DNA from: Piscicola geometra
Taxonomy: Eukaryota > Annelida > Clitellata > Hirudinida > Piscicolidae
Direction of reading: 5' to 3'
Assembly (NCBI GenBank): GCA_943735955.1
Contig: OX030956.1
Location: forward strand, 4,864,912-4,928,911
DNA length: 64,000 nucleotides
How positions within the stretch are numbered: position 1 is the stretch's first letter; each line of letters starts with the position of its first letter. Of this stretch, positions 24,401-37,900 are shown one piece after another. The translations under genes were made by a program, and so were the position numbers. A model generated the notes under the pieces. That model searched no databases. It was not told where the DNA came from and saw only the letters and a list, made by a program, of their open reading frames with translations.

Positions 24401-27400
24401 CTACCATGCCATTTTTCAATAAATTCCCATCTGAACTTCTCCCTTACGGCGTTGAAGTCTGATTCTTCGCTCAAACAAAGAGAATAACCGTGCAAACATA
24501 CCGCTTTCTTAAACGGCACCTTGAAAGGTCCGCGAAGTTTTGCTTTACAAAGCATTTTTTCTCCATTTTGAATTTGACACAGACCACAGTTGAAACACTA
24601 AGTCATTTTTTGACTCCCGTTATCTGCATAGTGCAAAGAACGCAATCATCATCATCATCAAGAGGCCTCTTTTTCCGCGGCACGACGAAAAACGGAAACT
24701 TTTATATTACGTGATTACGAACGGAATACATTTAAAGTAACGTTTATTTAAAAAATCATATCTCATACTGACTCTCGAGGCTTAAGTTCGGCAATGATCG
24801 AGCATTCCACAAGTTTGCAGGCCGACTGGCAAGTATTCATACTGAAAGCGGTGAAGGCACTTTGAAGCAGAGTGAAGTACCGGGTGGGGCGGATTGCTTA
24901 CCTTTCTGATTCCTTAATCGATCAGGCACTTCAGTGGTCTTTTAATATGATTTTCACATGAACACTTTTCACGCAAGCATCTTTATAACTCTAACACCAC
25001 TAATTTTCGATCTTAGATTTTTATAGTACAACACACTTTCTTTTATTCTACTTTCTTTCAAAAGTAAACTAGTAGCTCTTCAATTATTCAACAGCATTCA
25101 ATTTCTCTTTAAAAAAATTATAGAATTTTGAAAGAGATAGAATCTTTTCACTTTAAGAAGCTTCAGGGTAAAAAGTGAAAAATGTGAAAAATAAAAAGAG
25201 CTCAAGTACCAATGCATTTCAGCATAAAACACAGAGTGGAGCAATTTAGATGATTAAAACCCTTTAATAACGCTAATGAAGTTCATAGGCTTAGTCTCCC
25301 AATATCAAGTGTCAGTCTTTGGTTAGACGAATGTTTCAAAGACTTTCTGAACTCCGATATTATAAATAGCATCGGTTTAGTTTATATCTGTAAGTACATA
25401 ACTTATGAAATTCATATATTATGAAGTTAATTTAAGAATTGTCACCAAAAAGAAGTTTCACTGAATGTGCAAGAGTACTAGTATTTGAGCCCCTCAATTC
25501 ACTCTATTCAAAATTAGATTTAGTTCCTATTTGATTTCCCGAATGGTTGCTTAGGAATGCCCTACCACTCTTCGTTAAATTTTCTGCAGACTCTCAAGCA
25601 GGCGAATCAATTATCTGCCTGACAATTATTTGTTTGCATTGACTCAGTTATGTAGATACAGATCCATAATGTCTTGGCGGCTTAATTGACTGATGAATGA
25701 ATGCTAAGGAAGAAGAGAAAAGAAATAGAAAAGTAAAATGCGGATTTAAATAAAAAGCCTAAATATACATTTGAAAATGAGATGGGTGATCTGTTATGCA
25801 TGCGGGCTGCTACGTGACGGAAAGCAAATGCAAGACACTTACCAAAGCAAACTCTGGCAAACGTTACTCACTGTGCATTTTCCCGGTATAGATTAACCTT
25901 TAAGACAATATACTATGTTTTTTAAATAAATAAATCGTTTTAATTTTTGCTAAATCCTATTTGACAAAGCTAACGATGATTTATTAGATCCTCATCATCA
26001 TTATAACTCAATTTATTTGTTCATGCTATTTTTGCAGAAATAAAAACTTACATTTAAAGAAAACTTGACATTTTTCTGTTTGTTCGGAATTCTGCTTCAT
26101 CAGGTCTCTTGTAAGCCTCTCCACAAGACAATTCATGCACTAAGCATGCGTTCGTCTCTTATGGTTTCATAGCTCTAAAGTTATTCTTTACAAATTTGAA
26201 ATATTTTCTTTATGTTCTATTTATTTTTTCAGGTTGAAAAAACTCAAAATTTCAAATTTCGATAAAAAAAGTTGTAAAAAAACTTTGGTGTTGAAATTGA
26301 TATAATTACATTTTTTCAAAAGAGTGTTTTTTTCGAAATAACTGAGCAAAGATTTCAGAAAAGACGGAGTTTTTACAGTCCCAAACTAAGAAAAAGAAAA
26401 AAAGTAGTCGAAACTTCATTGCTGAAAGTGGTCTTAATCCAGTGTTCCAAATGGTATTGTGTATTTTCAAGTTCACTCTCAAAATGAAAGAGAACAAAAT
26501 GAAACCAGATGAACGCATCCCTAAAACAATGGAAGCACCAGTTTGATCTTTCTACAAACAAGTTCACGAAAAAAATCACAAAGATAATTTGCTAATGATA
26601 ACAATAAATCGTTTTTATTGTCTGACTTTAGTTTTGTGATATCAGTGTTGTCTGGACGTCATCACTTAATGGCATGTTGAGAAGATTTACCTCGAAAGAA
26701 ATCCATCCGGTCGATTTAATCTCCATCAAAATCATATCTTAAGCCACTCATATTAAAACAAATATTTTTCGATTTAATAATTAAAATTGTTGAGAACATC
26801 GATATTTTATCAATTATCAACACTTCTTACATTATTTGAACATCAAGAATTAGCCAAAAATCTCAGAGTTTTTTTACAACTTCTAAAAGGGGAATTTCTT
26901 TTTTTTTGACATTTAATCCATCTTTAAAGAAATTTTTTTCTATAGAATTGTTATATTAATTTCAAAATAATATTCTCACTAAATGTCTAAAGTTTTTACA
27001 AAAATATTTTTCGGTAAAGGTTCCCCTCTTAAATCAGCAAGCACTAGCACCATCAACACTCGAACCTTACAAGCCTCTTATCTCCAATGTGTTGGAAACT
27101 TCACTATATTTATTGCCTTTTATCTCATTATTTCTTCCTATTTTCTACATTTTTCCAACTTATCTCGATGATTTGTGGATTTTTAGTGCCCATCCACGCT
27201 TTTATCTTCATCTTCACGAGCATCAGCCGCAAGCGATTTACAACTTTCACGCTTTTGAGTTCCATATTCTTGCTAATTGTGATGTAAATCAATATATTTT
27301 GAAGACCAGACTTCTCACAACGTTCCGAAACGACAGCACGCTCAGATTTCAACGGGGCATTAAAGACTCTTCAGATATTCTTGACAATCGACCCCCTTTA

Positions 27401-28549
27401 AATAATTTTTTTTATTTGAAAAGAGATTCAACATATAATTTTCCAAAAGCCATAAATAAAGGTAAAACGTGAAAAATCCAGACTTTTTGCCAACAAACCC
27501 GCGCATCAATGAAAGCACGTTGCAATCAAGAGGCCACACAGCACTTCAATTACGCCTTTGTTTGTGCAGCTTCTGTCGTTGTCTCAATGAGCCACGAGCC
27601 AAGATTTGTTGTTTTAAAAAAAATTTAAAGCGAAAATATTTGTGTGAACTTTTTAATGTGATGCACTCATTTGCCTAGATAAACTTTCGGGAGACTTTTA
27701 CAATTAAAGAGTAAATTTATGCGCCTAAAAATGCGTTTTTCGGTTTGCAAATCAACGTCTGCTTGTTCGCAAAACAATGAACTAAAAGAAGTCTGTTCTG
27801 TCTTAAATGATTTATGTATGGAAGTGCTGTTAACGTGTTCAGAGTGTTATAAACCTCGAGGAAGGAATTTTATGCTTGGAAAGGTGTTTCAGGAAGATTA
27901 TCTTTTGTTTCGTCGAAAAGGCACTGCACACTTGCTGCCTCGGCATTGCAGAGTTTATCACAAAAGTGCCCACAAGAAAAGTTCATTCAACAAACAACTT
28001 TTTTCCCCAAAAAATGAAAGAATTTTAAAGAACCATTACAGACTCATAGGCGAGTCAAAGTGGCTGTACAAGTGATGGTCGTTTGAAGTTCTGCTTAATG
28101 CTGTTTTTTCCATCTGGCTTTAAACAATTCATGAGGTTCTTCAAAATAAAAAAAAAAGCAGAAAGTGTTTACATTGAATAATTTTTGTCTTTTTAACGAC
28201 ACTTTTTAACTTCAAATGGTGATTATACATTACTTTAAAGCCATTTCTGATTACTTATTCATGCTAAAAAACATATTTTAAAATAGTTGATTACTACGAA
28301 ATAATTTTGTAGGTGAGAAAAATAAATTAAAAGACATTAAAAATAATTAGAAAATGTTGTGCTCGGGAATGCATTGTGTGGATCAGAAAAAAGATGTGAT
28401 AATTGAATTAAGAGAAGCGTTATCGGCTTTGTAATTTACTGCTTAGCGGCTTTTAGTTTGGTTTACTCAGCAAACTAACATTCTATTCTAAATTAATGTT
28501 TCTAATTTATATTTCTATATCTTAAGTAACTCAAAAATATTTTTTTCAG

Positions 28550-29073
28550 CTTAAATTCTTGTCTGAGGACGACAAAGAAGACAACACTGCCTCAACAGTT
28601 GAGCCTTCAACGAATCTCAAAACATCTTCGTCAACAACGTCAAAGTCTCAAGAAATGCCCACCTGCAGAGATCGTTCTGGTAATAGTGACATTTCATCAT
28701 TTCGCAGACGTTCCGCCACCATGTGTCACGTGTTTCTCTTCCGGTCACGGGGATTTCAAACGCATTTCCGACTGTCGCCAATCGATAGCCAAAGATTCTT
28801 TTTAGTGGAACCTCTTCAGCAAAATCTTCCAAGAATAAATGCCACTGATTTATCGAAAAACCCTTACAACAACTACAACGAAACTGAAATAGAAAACACA
28901 ACTTTGGGCTCGGTACTCGACAAAAACTTGAAAACTCAGTCACAAAATTCAGAAAGTTCCAAAGATGATAGCGTACAAATGAAATTGTTAGATTCTTTGA
29001 AAGAAAGCGATTTTCTGGAGCTTTGTGGTGATCTGATGGAGTCAGACTGTTCAAGGTGGAAAGAATGCATATT
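28550..29073 (+). CDS. class B receptor, N-terminal extracellular exon
   Basis: A strong acceptor (ttttttcag) opens a 524-nt exon in phase 0 that closes at a perfect GTGAGT donor with two bases left over. The encoded stretch is Ser/Thr/Asn-rich with several NxS/T glycosylation sites (NAT, NET, NTT) and ends LCGDLMESDCSRWKECI. That is the right place and style for the first conserved cysteine of the hormone-receptor domain, which continues at 31991. The exit phase (two bases) does not fit the entry of the 31991 exon (needs one), so a small exon of 3n+2 nt, or a different donor, must connect them; I could not find it. Open frames on the other strand and in a second plus frame across the same bases are shadows. 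Confidence 0.6.
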
Positions 29074-30816
29074 GTGAGTGGTTGGAGGAGATGAGGGTCA
29101 GAGAGGTAATGGTGGTAGTAGTGGTATTTTGGGTAAGAATGAAATGAATGATGGGTCTGTGTGTTAATTGTTTGAGAGTTGGTGTGAAGAAATACCGGGA
29201 AAAAATGAAAATTGAGACTAATTTAAGAGTTGGCTTGGAGTAAAAGTTAAGTACTTTTTGATGGCCATTTACCCCAACAAATTGCTTCAGCGGCATGAGT
29301 AAAAGGTAAAAAAACAAAGATTTCCGTTTAAAATGGGATTCCCAATGTGGTTTACAAAAACTCGTAAATATGTCATTTTATGTCACATTGAATAAGTCAC
29401 TATTTCGAAAAGGAAGAACAATTAAATGATGGCATTAATAATTGAGTGTGAGAGGCTGTGAGGCACTTGAAGTCGCAAGAAAAAGCGTTTTTCGTTTTTA
29501 ATTCTTTATTTTAAAATGTTCTAGAAACATGTATAAAGAGTGAAATAGGTGATAATATATTCATTGAATTTAGTTGTTTGGAGAGAGCGAGTGACGCTTG
29601 AAAAACAACAAAGTAATTTTGATGGTATATTTTGCCAGCAATTTTCACACCATTTTAAAATTAAACTTCTAATTAGAATTTTTTCCAATATACATTTTTT
29701 CTTTAGTAGTTTTGAAAAAGTTTAATTATATTTTTCATGAGCTAGCAGGAAACCACCGCAGAAGAAGCTTTTTTGACTTATTTCATTGAATCTATTCTTT
29801 GAGGCACATGATGGATAGTGTGCTGAAATTACATGCCATAATTCATCTCAACAACTTCTTTATTTAGCTAAACACATGGAAACACAAACATAAAGGCTTA
29901 CAAACTCACGCGAACGATCGATGAAGAAGCAAGTGATGTGTTGCTTATCTCAGGTGTTTTCACCTATATATTGCACTAAGTGAAAGTAAAAAGCAATATT
30001 TTCAAGTAATCACTTATTATAAGATTTTTCGATCAAGAGCCTCCAAAAAACTAAGGTTTCGCCATCTGCCCCATGCGCCCATCTCGCTATTCCTTCACGT
30101 AATCAGAGAAGTAACGGAATGGAAACTAATATTGTTTGTAGTTTAAACATTCACAAATAGATTTGAATACTAAAAGTTCTAATAGTATAATACATGAAAA
30201 GTTTACTTAAAGAATTCTTTAAACTCCATTCCATCCAACTCTTTATCATAGTAAAAAAAAGTTCAAGTTTCTTGTATGACAAATAGGAACAAAAGTTCAG
30301 CTGGGTCATCCTTAAGTTATTTTACTTATCTGAAGAGCTTAACCACCCACAAGAATTTATTACTTTGCCTTTCGTTACTTTATTGTTTTATCAAGAACTA
30401 TTTTTCTACTTCTTAAAGAGATTAATGGCAAGTTAGAAAAGTTTTTGCTTTTCTTCATAAACATTTCCAACATTTCGGAAAAGCAATTTGAAAGGATTTA
30501 TCTTATCGATATAACGATTATTCTTTTTATAGACTTAATTTTCGCAGTCAAACTGCGCAGATACGGATGGCTTAATAAATCAATGAAAAACTTATTTCTT
30601 TCCCAACGAGGAATATGCTTTCTAATTATGACTCACAAAATCTCGCTAAATAAAGAAGACTGTGATAGGGTCTGAAAGGTGAAGCTATAAACATATCTGA
30701 ATTATTATGCAATTAAATGAAATCTCCACGGGAGGTGTCTCGAAAAATTACGAGCTTGATTCAAGCCGTAAAAGTCAACAAAAAGTCAGTAAAGTGCGCA
30801 ATGTACAATAAAAGAG

Positions 30817-30881
30817 AATACAATATAACGACGATTATAATAAATTTTATTAATGTTGCGTAAAGCAGAACGAGCTTCAAG
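30817..30881 (-). repeat. retroposon 3'-tail fragment, copy 2
   Basis: On the minus strand it reads CTTGAAGCTCGTTCTGC, TTTACGCAACATTAATAA and, after an AT-rich insertion, TCGTCGTTATATTGTATT. It is the same tail as copies 1, 3 and 4 with several changes. Confidence 0.65.
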
Positions 30882-31990
30882 ACCGTACAATAACCAAACA
30901 CTTCTGCAAACATAAAACTGATATAAGCAACTTTACTCAGCCTTTAAACCTGAACGACACTTTTCATAAATTGCTATTTTATTGCAGGCTAAAGCCCTCA
31001 CCGCTATAACTATGCATTGGGTTGGGTTTTATTTTATTACTCTCTACTTTAATATGACGTGTGTTGCTGCATTTAAAAGCGAACCGTAATATTCTACCAC
31101 ATACGCAGGAGCAGTACGGAGTGCTGCAGGTCTCAGTTGGAGGCGGTATGCGGTAGTAACGGCCCACTCTCTGCAAACCATTCAAGTACCCCTTTTCTGT
31201 CTCACTCATCGATTGAAAGACCATGATTATTGAAGATGTACCAATTAATCGTTTTAGTTTCGTTTTTGTTTTGGCTGAATACTGCGATAAGACCGAGTAC
31301 AAATGAGGCTCACGTGGTATCCCCTCAAATCAAGTTATCATTAATTCAGCTGCCTATTTTCAAATCATCTTCAGAATTCAACTTTAATTTTTTGAGTTTT
31401 AATGTTCTGTGCGAAATATAAAAAATTAAAAATTTCGATTAAAGTTGACATTGGAAGTTTCAAGATCTCTTCGATACATATTGCAGTATTCGCATTGGTG
31501 TTCGGCCGAAAAGTTAATCCAATTATTTTTATTCAGCCGAATAGGGGAATCAGGCATTCGCTGAAACTTTTGTCATTATATGGATAATTCGGTTGCGAAT
31601 TGGGGAATTGGAGTTCAAAATTGCTGATTGGCTTAACATTTTAAAAGTGCTTTATTCCCATGAGTTATTCACTTCTTGTCTTCCTCTAATCGTGTTTTAT
31701 TTTCTCAATAACTTTAATAGTCTCAAATTACAGATGTTTTTGACACTTTCAATGGAAATGATAGATCTTCGAACTAACAGTACCATCATTATCATCACCC
31801 TGAAGACTCACAATCTTGCATAGTCAAAATCAATGATTCTATCGCTTTTATCCTCTTCACAGCCTATATCATTTCCACGACTACATTATTCGCCGTCAGC
31901 ATAAACATCCACACTATCCAAATCACTACAATTTGCCCAATCCTTATCACCATCAGCATCTTCACCACCCTCTCTATATCATCACCACAG

Positions 31991-34900
31991 TGTGTCCGTC
32001 CACTTGGGATGGCTTCAGCTGCTGGCAGAACACACATGCAGGTACTTAATGACATCATTCCGAGTACAAGCACACTTGAGTTTATTCTTTCTTTTCGTGT
32101 TTTAGTGATTTCACGTTTTTGAATTTAAAAGTGCTTTTAATTTTATTTTTAGTGAATTGAATTGGAATTTAAAACAGATTTGACTTTCTATTTGATTACA
32201 TTTTACATTTGTTTTTCTTAAAGTATTTTCAATCCTTCGGGTTTCGTTTTTCATCATATTATTGTTTTGCAAAGCTCCTTGGACTTTCAAAAATAATTTT
32301 TTATAACTTTATCAAGGTATTATTTGCTTTTTTTGACAAATGAATTTTATTTATTCAAAGGCTCGGCATTACGAGATCTTATCTTTAAATTAAATACGCA
32401 TACGTCTACAACTAAAAATGCAAAAATGCAAGTTTTTTCTGTTTTTTCAGTACTTTTTGCGTTTAAAAAAATCTTGAAAAAAAATTCCAAATAAAACCTT
32501 TTTATGAAATGACATTATTCATATAAAAGGGGCGAAGAATTAATTTATACAATAAACTTACCACATTGAATTAGTAATTTTGTAAAAGAAAAACCAAAAT
32601 AAATAACTTAATTTTATTTGAAGCTTTGAAAAAATTCAAACACTAATTATTTTAAAATTTCCTAAAACTTTGAGTCTTGAAATCACCTTCGCGTGTTGAT
32701 TCTTTCTTTTAAACCTTTACAAACACTTTTTATTTTGCTTGTTCGAGAATATTTTAACTAGACTTAATCAAATCAAATAGATGTACTTCTTTCTCTAAAC
32801 TACTTATCGTCAAAGCGAAAAAAGCAACTAACAGCAAAAAGTATCAAAATCAACTAACAACAACAACAACAACGAAAGCAACCAAAAACAAAATCTATTT
32901 CTTGAAGGAATGCAAGCCGTTCAGAAATGCCCTCGATTCATCAAGCCCACAAGGCTTTCTGGTTAGTTGTGAATTATTGATACCTTCTTTTGCACTCACT
33001 CACGGCGCGATTATATCAACTCAGTCATCTACGCCATCATCAGACACCCATTCATTTATTAATTCATGCATTCATTTCTTTGACAGCCACCTCCGTGAAG
33101 ATGTGTACGGAGGATGGGTCCTGGATGAAGATGAACACCAGAGAGTGGACCAACTACTCCAACTGCTTCGACCACTCTGTGAGTCAGTTATGTTGTATGT
33201 TTAGTCGCTGTGTGGCTTCAGTTGTTTTGATGGTTTTTGTGCTAGAATAAACTATTCAATTAAGTTAGTAATTTCAGTTTAAATTTCTTTGCAATTTAAA
33301 ATAGTGTTGGAGCAAACGATGGTTAAACATGCAAATAAAATATAAGCTTAGCATTTTTTAATTTGAAGATTACAAAAGTGTGTTGTCCCATTGAGGAGAC
33401 AACGATGAATGGGGGTAGTCTCAAGGGATTTTGTCCTAGCCGTCAAGAAAAATACATATTTAAGTGACTCTGATATTGAAAGAAAGCTCGCGTGTTATAA
33501 AAGTTTTTTTAATAGAATTTTTAACAAATATTTTCGGTAAAACATCTGTGCCATTCGGTTTTTAATAAGAAAAGTGAAAGTTGTGATCTTTAAAAAATGG
33601 TAAGGAAAAGGTTGTAAGTTATAACCCAAACATGGCTTAAAAAACACTAAATTTGTTTTTTAAAATCAGTTGGTCCAGCTAACTTTTGAGCTGGGATTTT
33701 TGGTAAGCAAAAAATGCTTTGGAGTGAAATTCTATGTGATATCTACTAAGCCTGAGCTATTTGCATTAAAAAGCGTTTAATTCTTTAGAAAAAACTTTGA
33801 AAGATATTAAAGCCATTTGTCAGGTCCTTCAAAGAGTTTGGAAGAAAACCTAATAATATGTATACAAAAAAGCACAAATAATCAACTTCATCTACACACC
33901 CCTCGCCATGGTGATGTCACAGAGTCACGTGATGGCAGCGCACATCGTCATTTCCATCAACGTCATCTCGATCTTCTTCCTCTTGACAGCCATCTTGGTC
34001 TACTTCTACTTCCGGTCTGTTGCATGATTGATGAGTAAATTTTTTTCAGAAATGTCTCAAAAAAGTTCAAGGATTAATCAAATAACGAAAGTGTGAGACG
34101 ACGAGCGAAGCTTGTCTCATCAATTATCATTCATAATGCATGATAGTTTCTTGTTTAAAATTTGAAATAACTTAATTAAGCGTTTTTGTTTCAATGATTG
34201 CCACATTTAGTTTACCCTTTGAAAAATTTCATAAACTTACCTACCAAAGTATCCGTTAGCCTCACATGCCTCATACCACTACAACTATCATAAAACATCA
34301 AAGTTCTTCTCTAAACATGCAGGGACCTCATACGTCAGGACAGAGTAGTTCTGCACGTGAATTTCTTCGCTTCTTTGCTGCTGTCTAGCCTCAGCCACCT
34401 TCTGTGGACTTGTCTCGTCCATCTCAACAAACTCACGGCCACTAACAGCGCAGACACAGCTGTTCATCGCAATCCTGTAAGTCGTTTTAGTCTCAATTAT
34501 TTTTCAGCATTTGTTTCTGGTATATATGAGAAAGTTCTAAATTGAATTTACAGTGTATTTATGATACTTCAAAAATGACAGTATCAGCTGTTTTAGTATT
34601 TTTTAAAACTTACCCAACTCTTTGGCACTATGTAAGGTCTTGAAAAATCAACTGTTCGTTAAACCTTAAAATAGCATTTCACAAACACAATAATCTTTTG
34701 AGCAAGTCTGATGCACTACGATCGATGACTATTTTGTGTGCTCATTTTCTAATGTATTCATTCAAATACCTGTTGAAACACGCTAATTATATTTTGTTAA
34801 ACCATATAATCCCAATATCGCCTGAGAAAATTGTAATCCCCAAGCCTATTCCACTTCGGACATCTCCCGTAGGTCTGGTGCCGAATCATCAACTTCATGT

Positions 34901-37900
34901 GCATCTACTTTGGAGGTTAGTCATTGTGTTTTCAAAGCATTTTTGTTTGAAAAACCTTCAGTCATCATCAAGATTTTTATCTTTTCATCCCTATTGCATG
35001 AGCATGAAGTGTTTTCAATGACATTTTTTCTGTGCACCTGTTTCAAAGGCCACGAAAAGCGAGGCTATTTCGCATTGTTTATCTGATGAGCAAACTTTTG
35101 TCGTGAAACAATGCTAGCATTGAAATTTTTTTTTGTTGAATAAAAAAACATTAGCTTAAATGATTTTGCAAAAAGCGGCTCAATTTGTTCTTTGCACATG
35201 TATTTATGTCTCCTTCGAGAGGTCATTACCGTGGTTACAACGATTGACTACAAACAGAGAATAAATCAAGTTACGAAAATGAAGATTTCATAAAAAACAT
35301 CGTCAACACTTCATTAGGCAACATTTTCAAATAAAATCACTCAGTCAGTCATTTCGTTGGCACATCAAGACTGAACTTGTAACCAATTTCTTCAATTCCA
35401 ATTATGTTTTCATATAAAAGCCTCATTTAATGTTTGAAGCCTCAAGAGGCGTTCTCTCCATAGCCCTTTTATCCATATTGATTCTTCACTGATTGACAAG
35501 CCCTTCAGTCATCTGCTTTGGGCAGACAAAAAATCTGTCAGCCCACCCATTTGTCATTCCCATTATTTCCTTCTTTCTATCGACTTTCGTAATTAATGTG
35601 CCACTTTTTTTGTTCATTTTTTTCTCTAAACGTTTTGCTTCTGTCGATGCTGCAATATTTCATGACAACCCGGTTTTTATTTTGTCTGGAGCATTCACGA
35701 GTCATTTTAAACGCCGCTTCGAAACGATTTACATCTACATCGGGTGGTAATTGCGTTTGTTCTGTTTACAGATGGATTTCGGAAGCTCAGATGTCGTTAA
35801 AAGTTCCATCGGAATTATTGAAGGCTCGAAGGACTGCGTTCATTTATTTGTGAAACCTTTAATTTTATTCCAAAGCGTTGTATTGTTCTGAGTTTAATTG
35901 GATTGTGTTTCACCGTATTGTCTTCATTATATTCTTTCAAATGATTTTATGTTACTTTTGAATTCTTTTTACTCATACAGATTGGACGAGTCTACATTTT
36001 AGCATCTTTTTCAACCTATTTCATCGCAATGAGTTGTACTATGCTACTATATTTTCACTACCACCGTCTATCTCTACCCTCCTTCACAAACTCCTTCACT
36101 TCAAATCTTTTTTGGCTTCCATAAAAATCTTTTATAAACAATTGTTTTTACCACAATTCATTCTAATAAACTATTCGTTAGTTACCACTTGTTCCATCAC
36201 CACTTTTCCTTCACCATAATCTTCCCTTCAAAACCACATTTTTTCAACTTTAATTCATCAAAACTGTTTCCATCATTCCACTAGGCACCACGTACGCATG
36301 GATGTTTTGCGAGGGCTTCCATCTACACAGACTCATCTCCAATGCATTCGTGGCACCCAAGTCTGTCGCCATGCTGTACTGCATCGGATGGGGTTGGTGG
36401 GTGGGAAAGGTGGAAGTGATAATGGAGTTAATAAAAGTGGAGATTTTTTGAAAAATAAAATTAGACGAAGTGATGAGAACAAAGTATTTTATCAAACATG
36501 AAGATAAAATGGGCTTTAAAAGAAGCATACAAAAAGAATGTCTCCAACTTAACTTTTTTCCCCTTTAAAAAACTCATAAATGGCTTTTTTTAACAAAATT
36601 TTAGTTAGATTGTTTTTGTAAAAACCCAAAAACATAAATCTTATCACATTTACTCTAATGTTAAGGCACATACATCCACACAAAGATAAGGGCACGCAAA
36701 CAACTACACAGGTTTTCCAATTATCACTGCTCTTTTCTATGCCAGTGTCCGCTTTTTTGTCGACAACGAGAAGTAAGCGAGACTTTTTGGCACTTTTTTG
36801 AACTTGAATTTTTAAAACGTCCATTTTAATTTGATTTTTTTCTATTTCATGTTTTTAAAAATCTTTTTTTTACTTTCATTATGCTCACTTGCTCAATATT
36901 TTATGACTTCTAAAGTAACGAGTTTTTAAATTCAGTTTTTCTTTTTTCACATTTTTAGTCACTTCTTCTTTTGTTGCTGCAATTTTGACGATGGTTTGAG
37001 CCGTCTATTTCATCACTCGTTTAAAAAAACACTTTTCTAGTGCCTCATTAAACAAAAATATTTTTGTCTCTTTAGCAAGATTTCAACTCCACAATAGTTT
37101 AACTCCAACTCGATCACATTACACTTCTACCACCACTCCAGATGCTGGATTAAACAAGATGGTCACTACTCGTGGATAATTTACGTTCCAAACACTATCT
37201 GCATCGCAGTAGGTTTTATTTATTTATATAACCATCAAATATTCTCAAAGAAAACACCTAATTCAAAGATTTCATAATTTTGTTGTTGAAAATAGTGTTT
37301 TCAGCAATTCTATTGCTCATTAAATATCGAATATCGACAGATAACTGTTAACTTATTGATCCAAAAAAAACTTATTCAATTTTCAAACCTAATAAGGTTT
37401 CAGACTTTCTTTTTCAAAGCTTTCATTTTGTTGTTCAGAAAATCTAGAACTGTGTCTGAGAAGATTCAAGCAATTACTTTTTTTAATATTAAATTAGCTA
37501 AATCAAATCTAAATAAATTAACTAAAACAAATTTTTAAATCAAGTTAGCAAGTAAGTTATTAAGAATTAGTTAAAAAATGACTTCTAAGTCTGCTAACAC
37601 CTATTCAATAGATAAAGCATTGAAAATTATTCATTGTAAATTTTTCAAAGGGTTTTAATGTTTTTTATTTTATTGATTATCGCTTCCATTAAGACACCAT
37701 TTGCAAACAATAATTATTATTTATTTATTTACTTTTATTCAATGAACACTTATACTAAAACCTTTACTGCCATACTACGACCATTGCCAATACATCAACT
37801 TCTTCTAACTCTACCATTAATACCGCTACGACCAACTTTTTTTATGTTACAAATACTACCATTGCTAGTCTCACCACTTAAACCACCCCAGTTGAACGTC

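Larger units (their letters stand above)
17441..28549. other. presumed long first intron of the receptor gene
   Basis: AT-rich, with many short open frames that show no protein resemblance. It contains a short telomere-like run (18169-18187), a 24-bp satellite (18268-18632), two SINE/LINE tail-like segments (about 21181-21448) and microsatellites. The open frames at 23824-24138, 27089-27472 and 27719-28075 are not supported by splice borders or families. Confidence 0.4.

Noticed and set aside
27719..28075. 118-codon plus-strand frame rich in Cys and Lys
   Set aside because: Closed by a stop without donor or acceptor, no family resemblance, inside the presumed receptor intron. It could be a small gene but there is nothing to support it.
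28617..29054. 145-codon minus-strand frame
   Set aside because: Complement of the receptor N-terminal exon; no splice sites or protein resemblance of its own.
31863..32041. Longer form of the receptor exon starting at the strong acceptor at 31862
   Set aside because: The phase would fit the 28550 exon, but it would insert 43 His/Pro-rich residues between the first two cysteines of the hormone domain, where the family has about 10-18. Kept as a possibility only.
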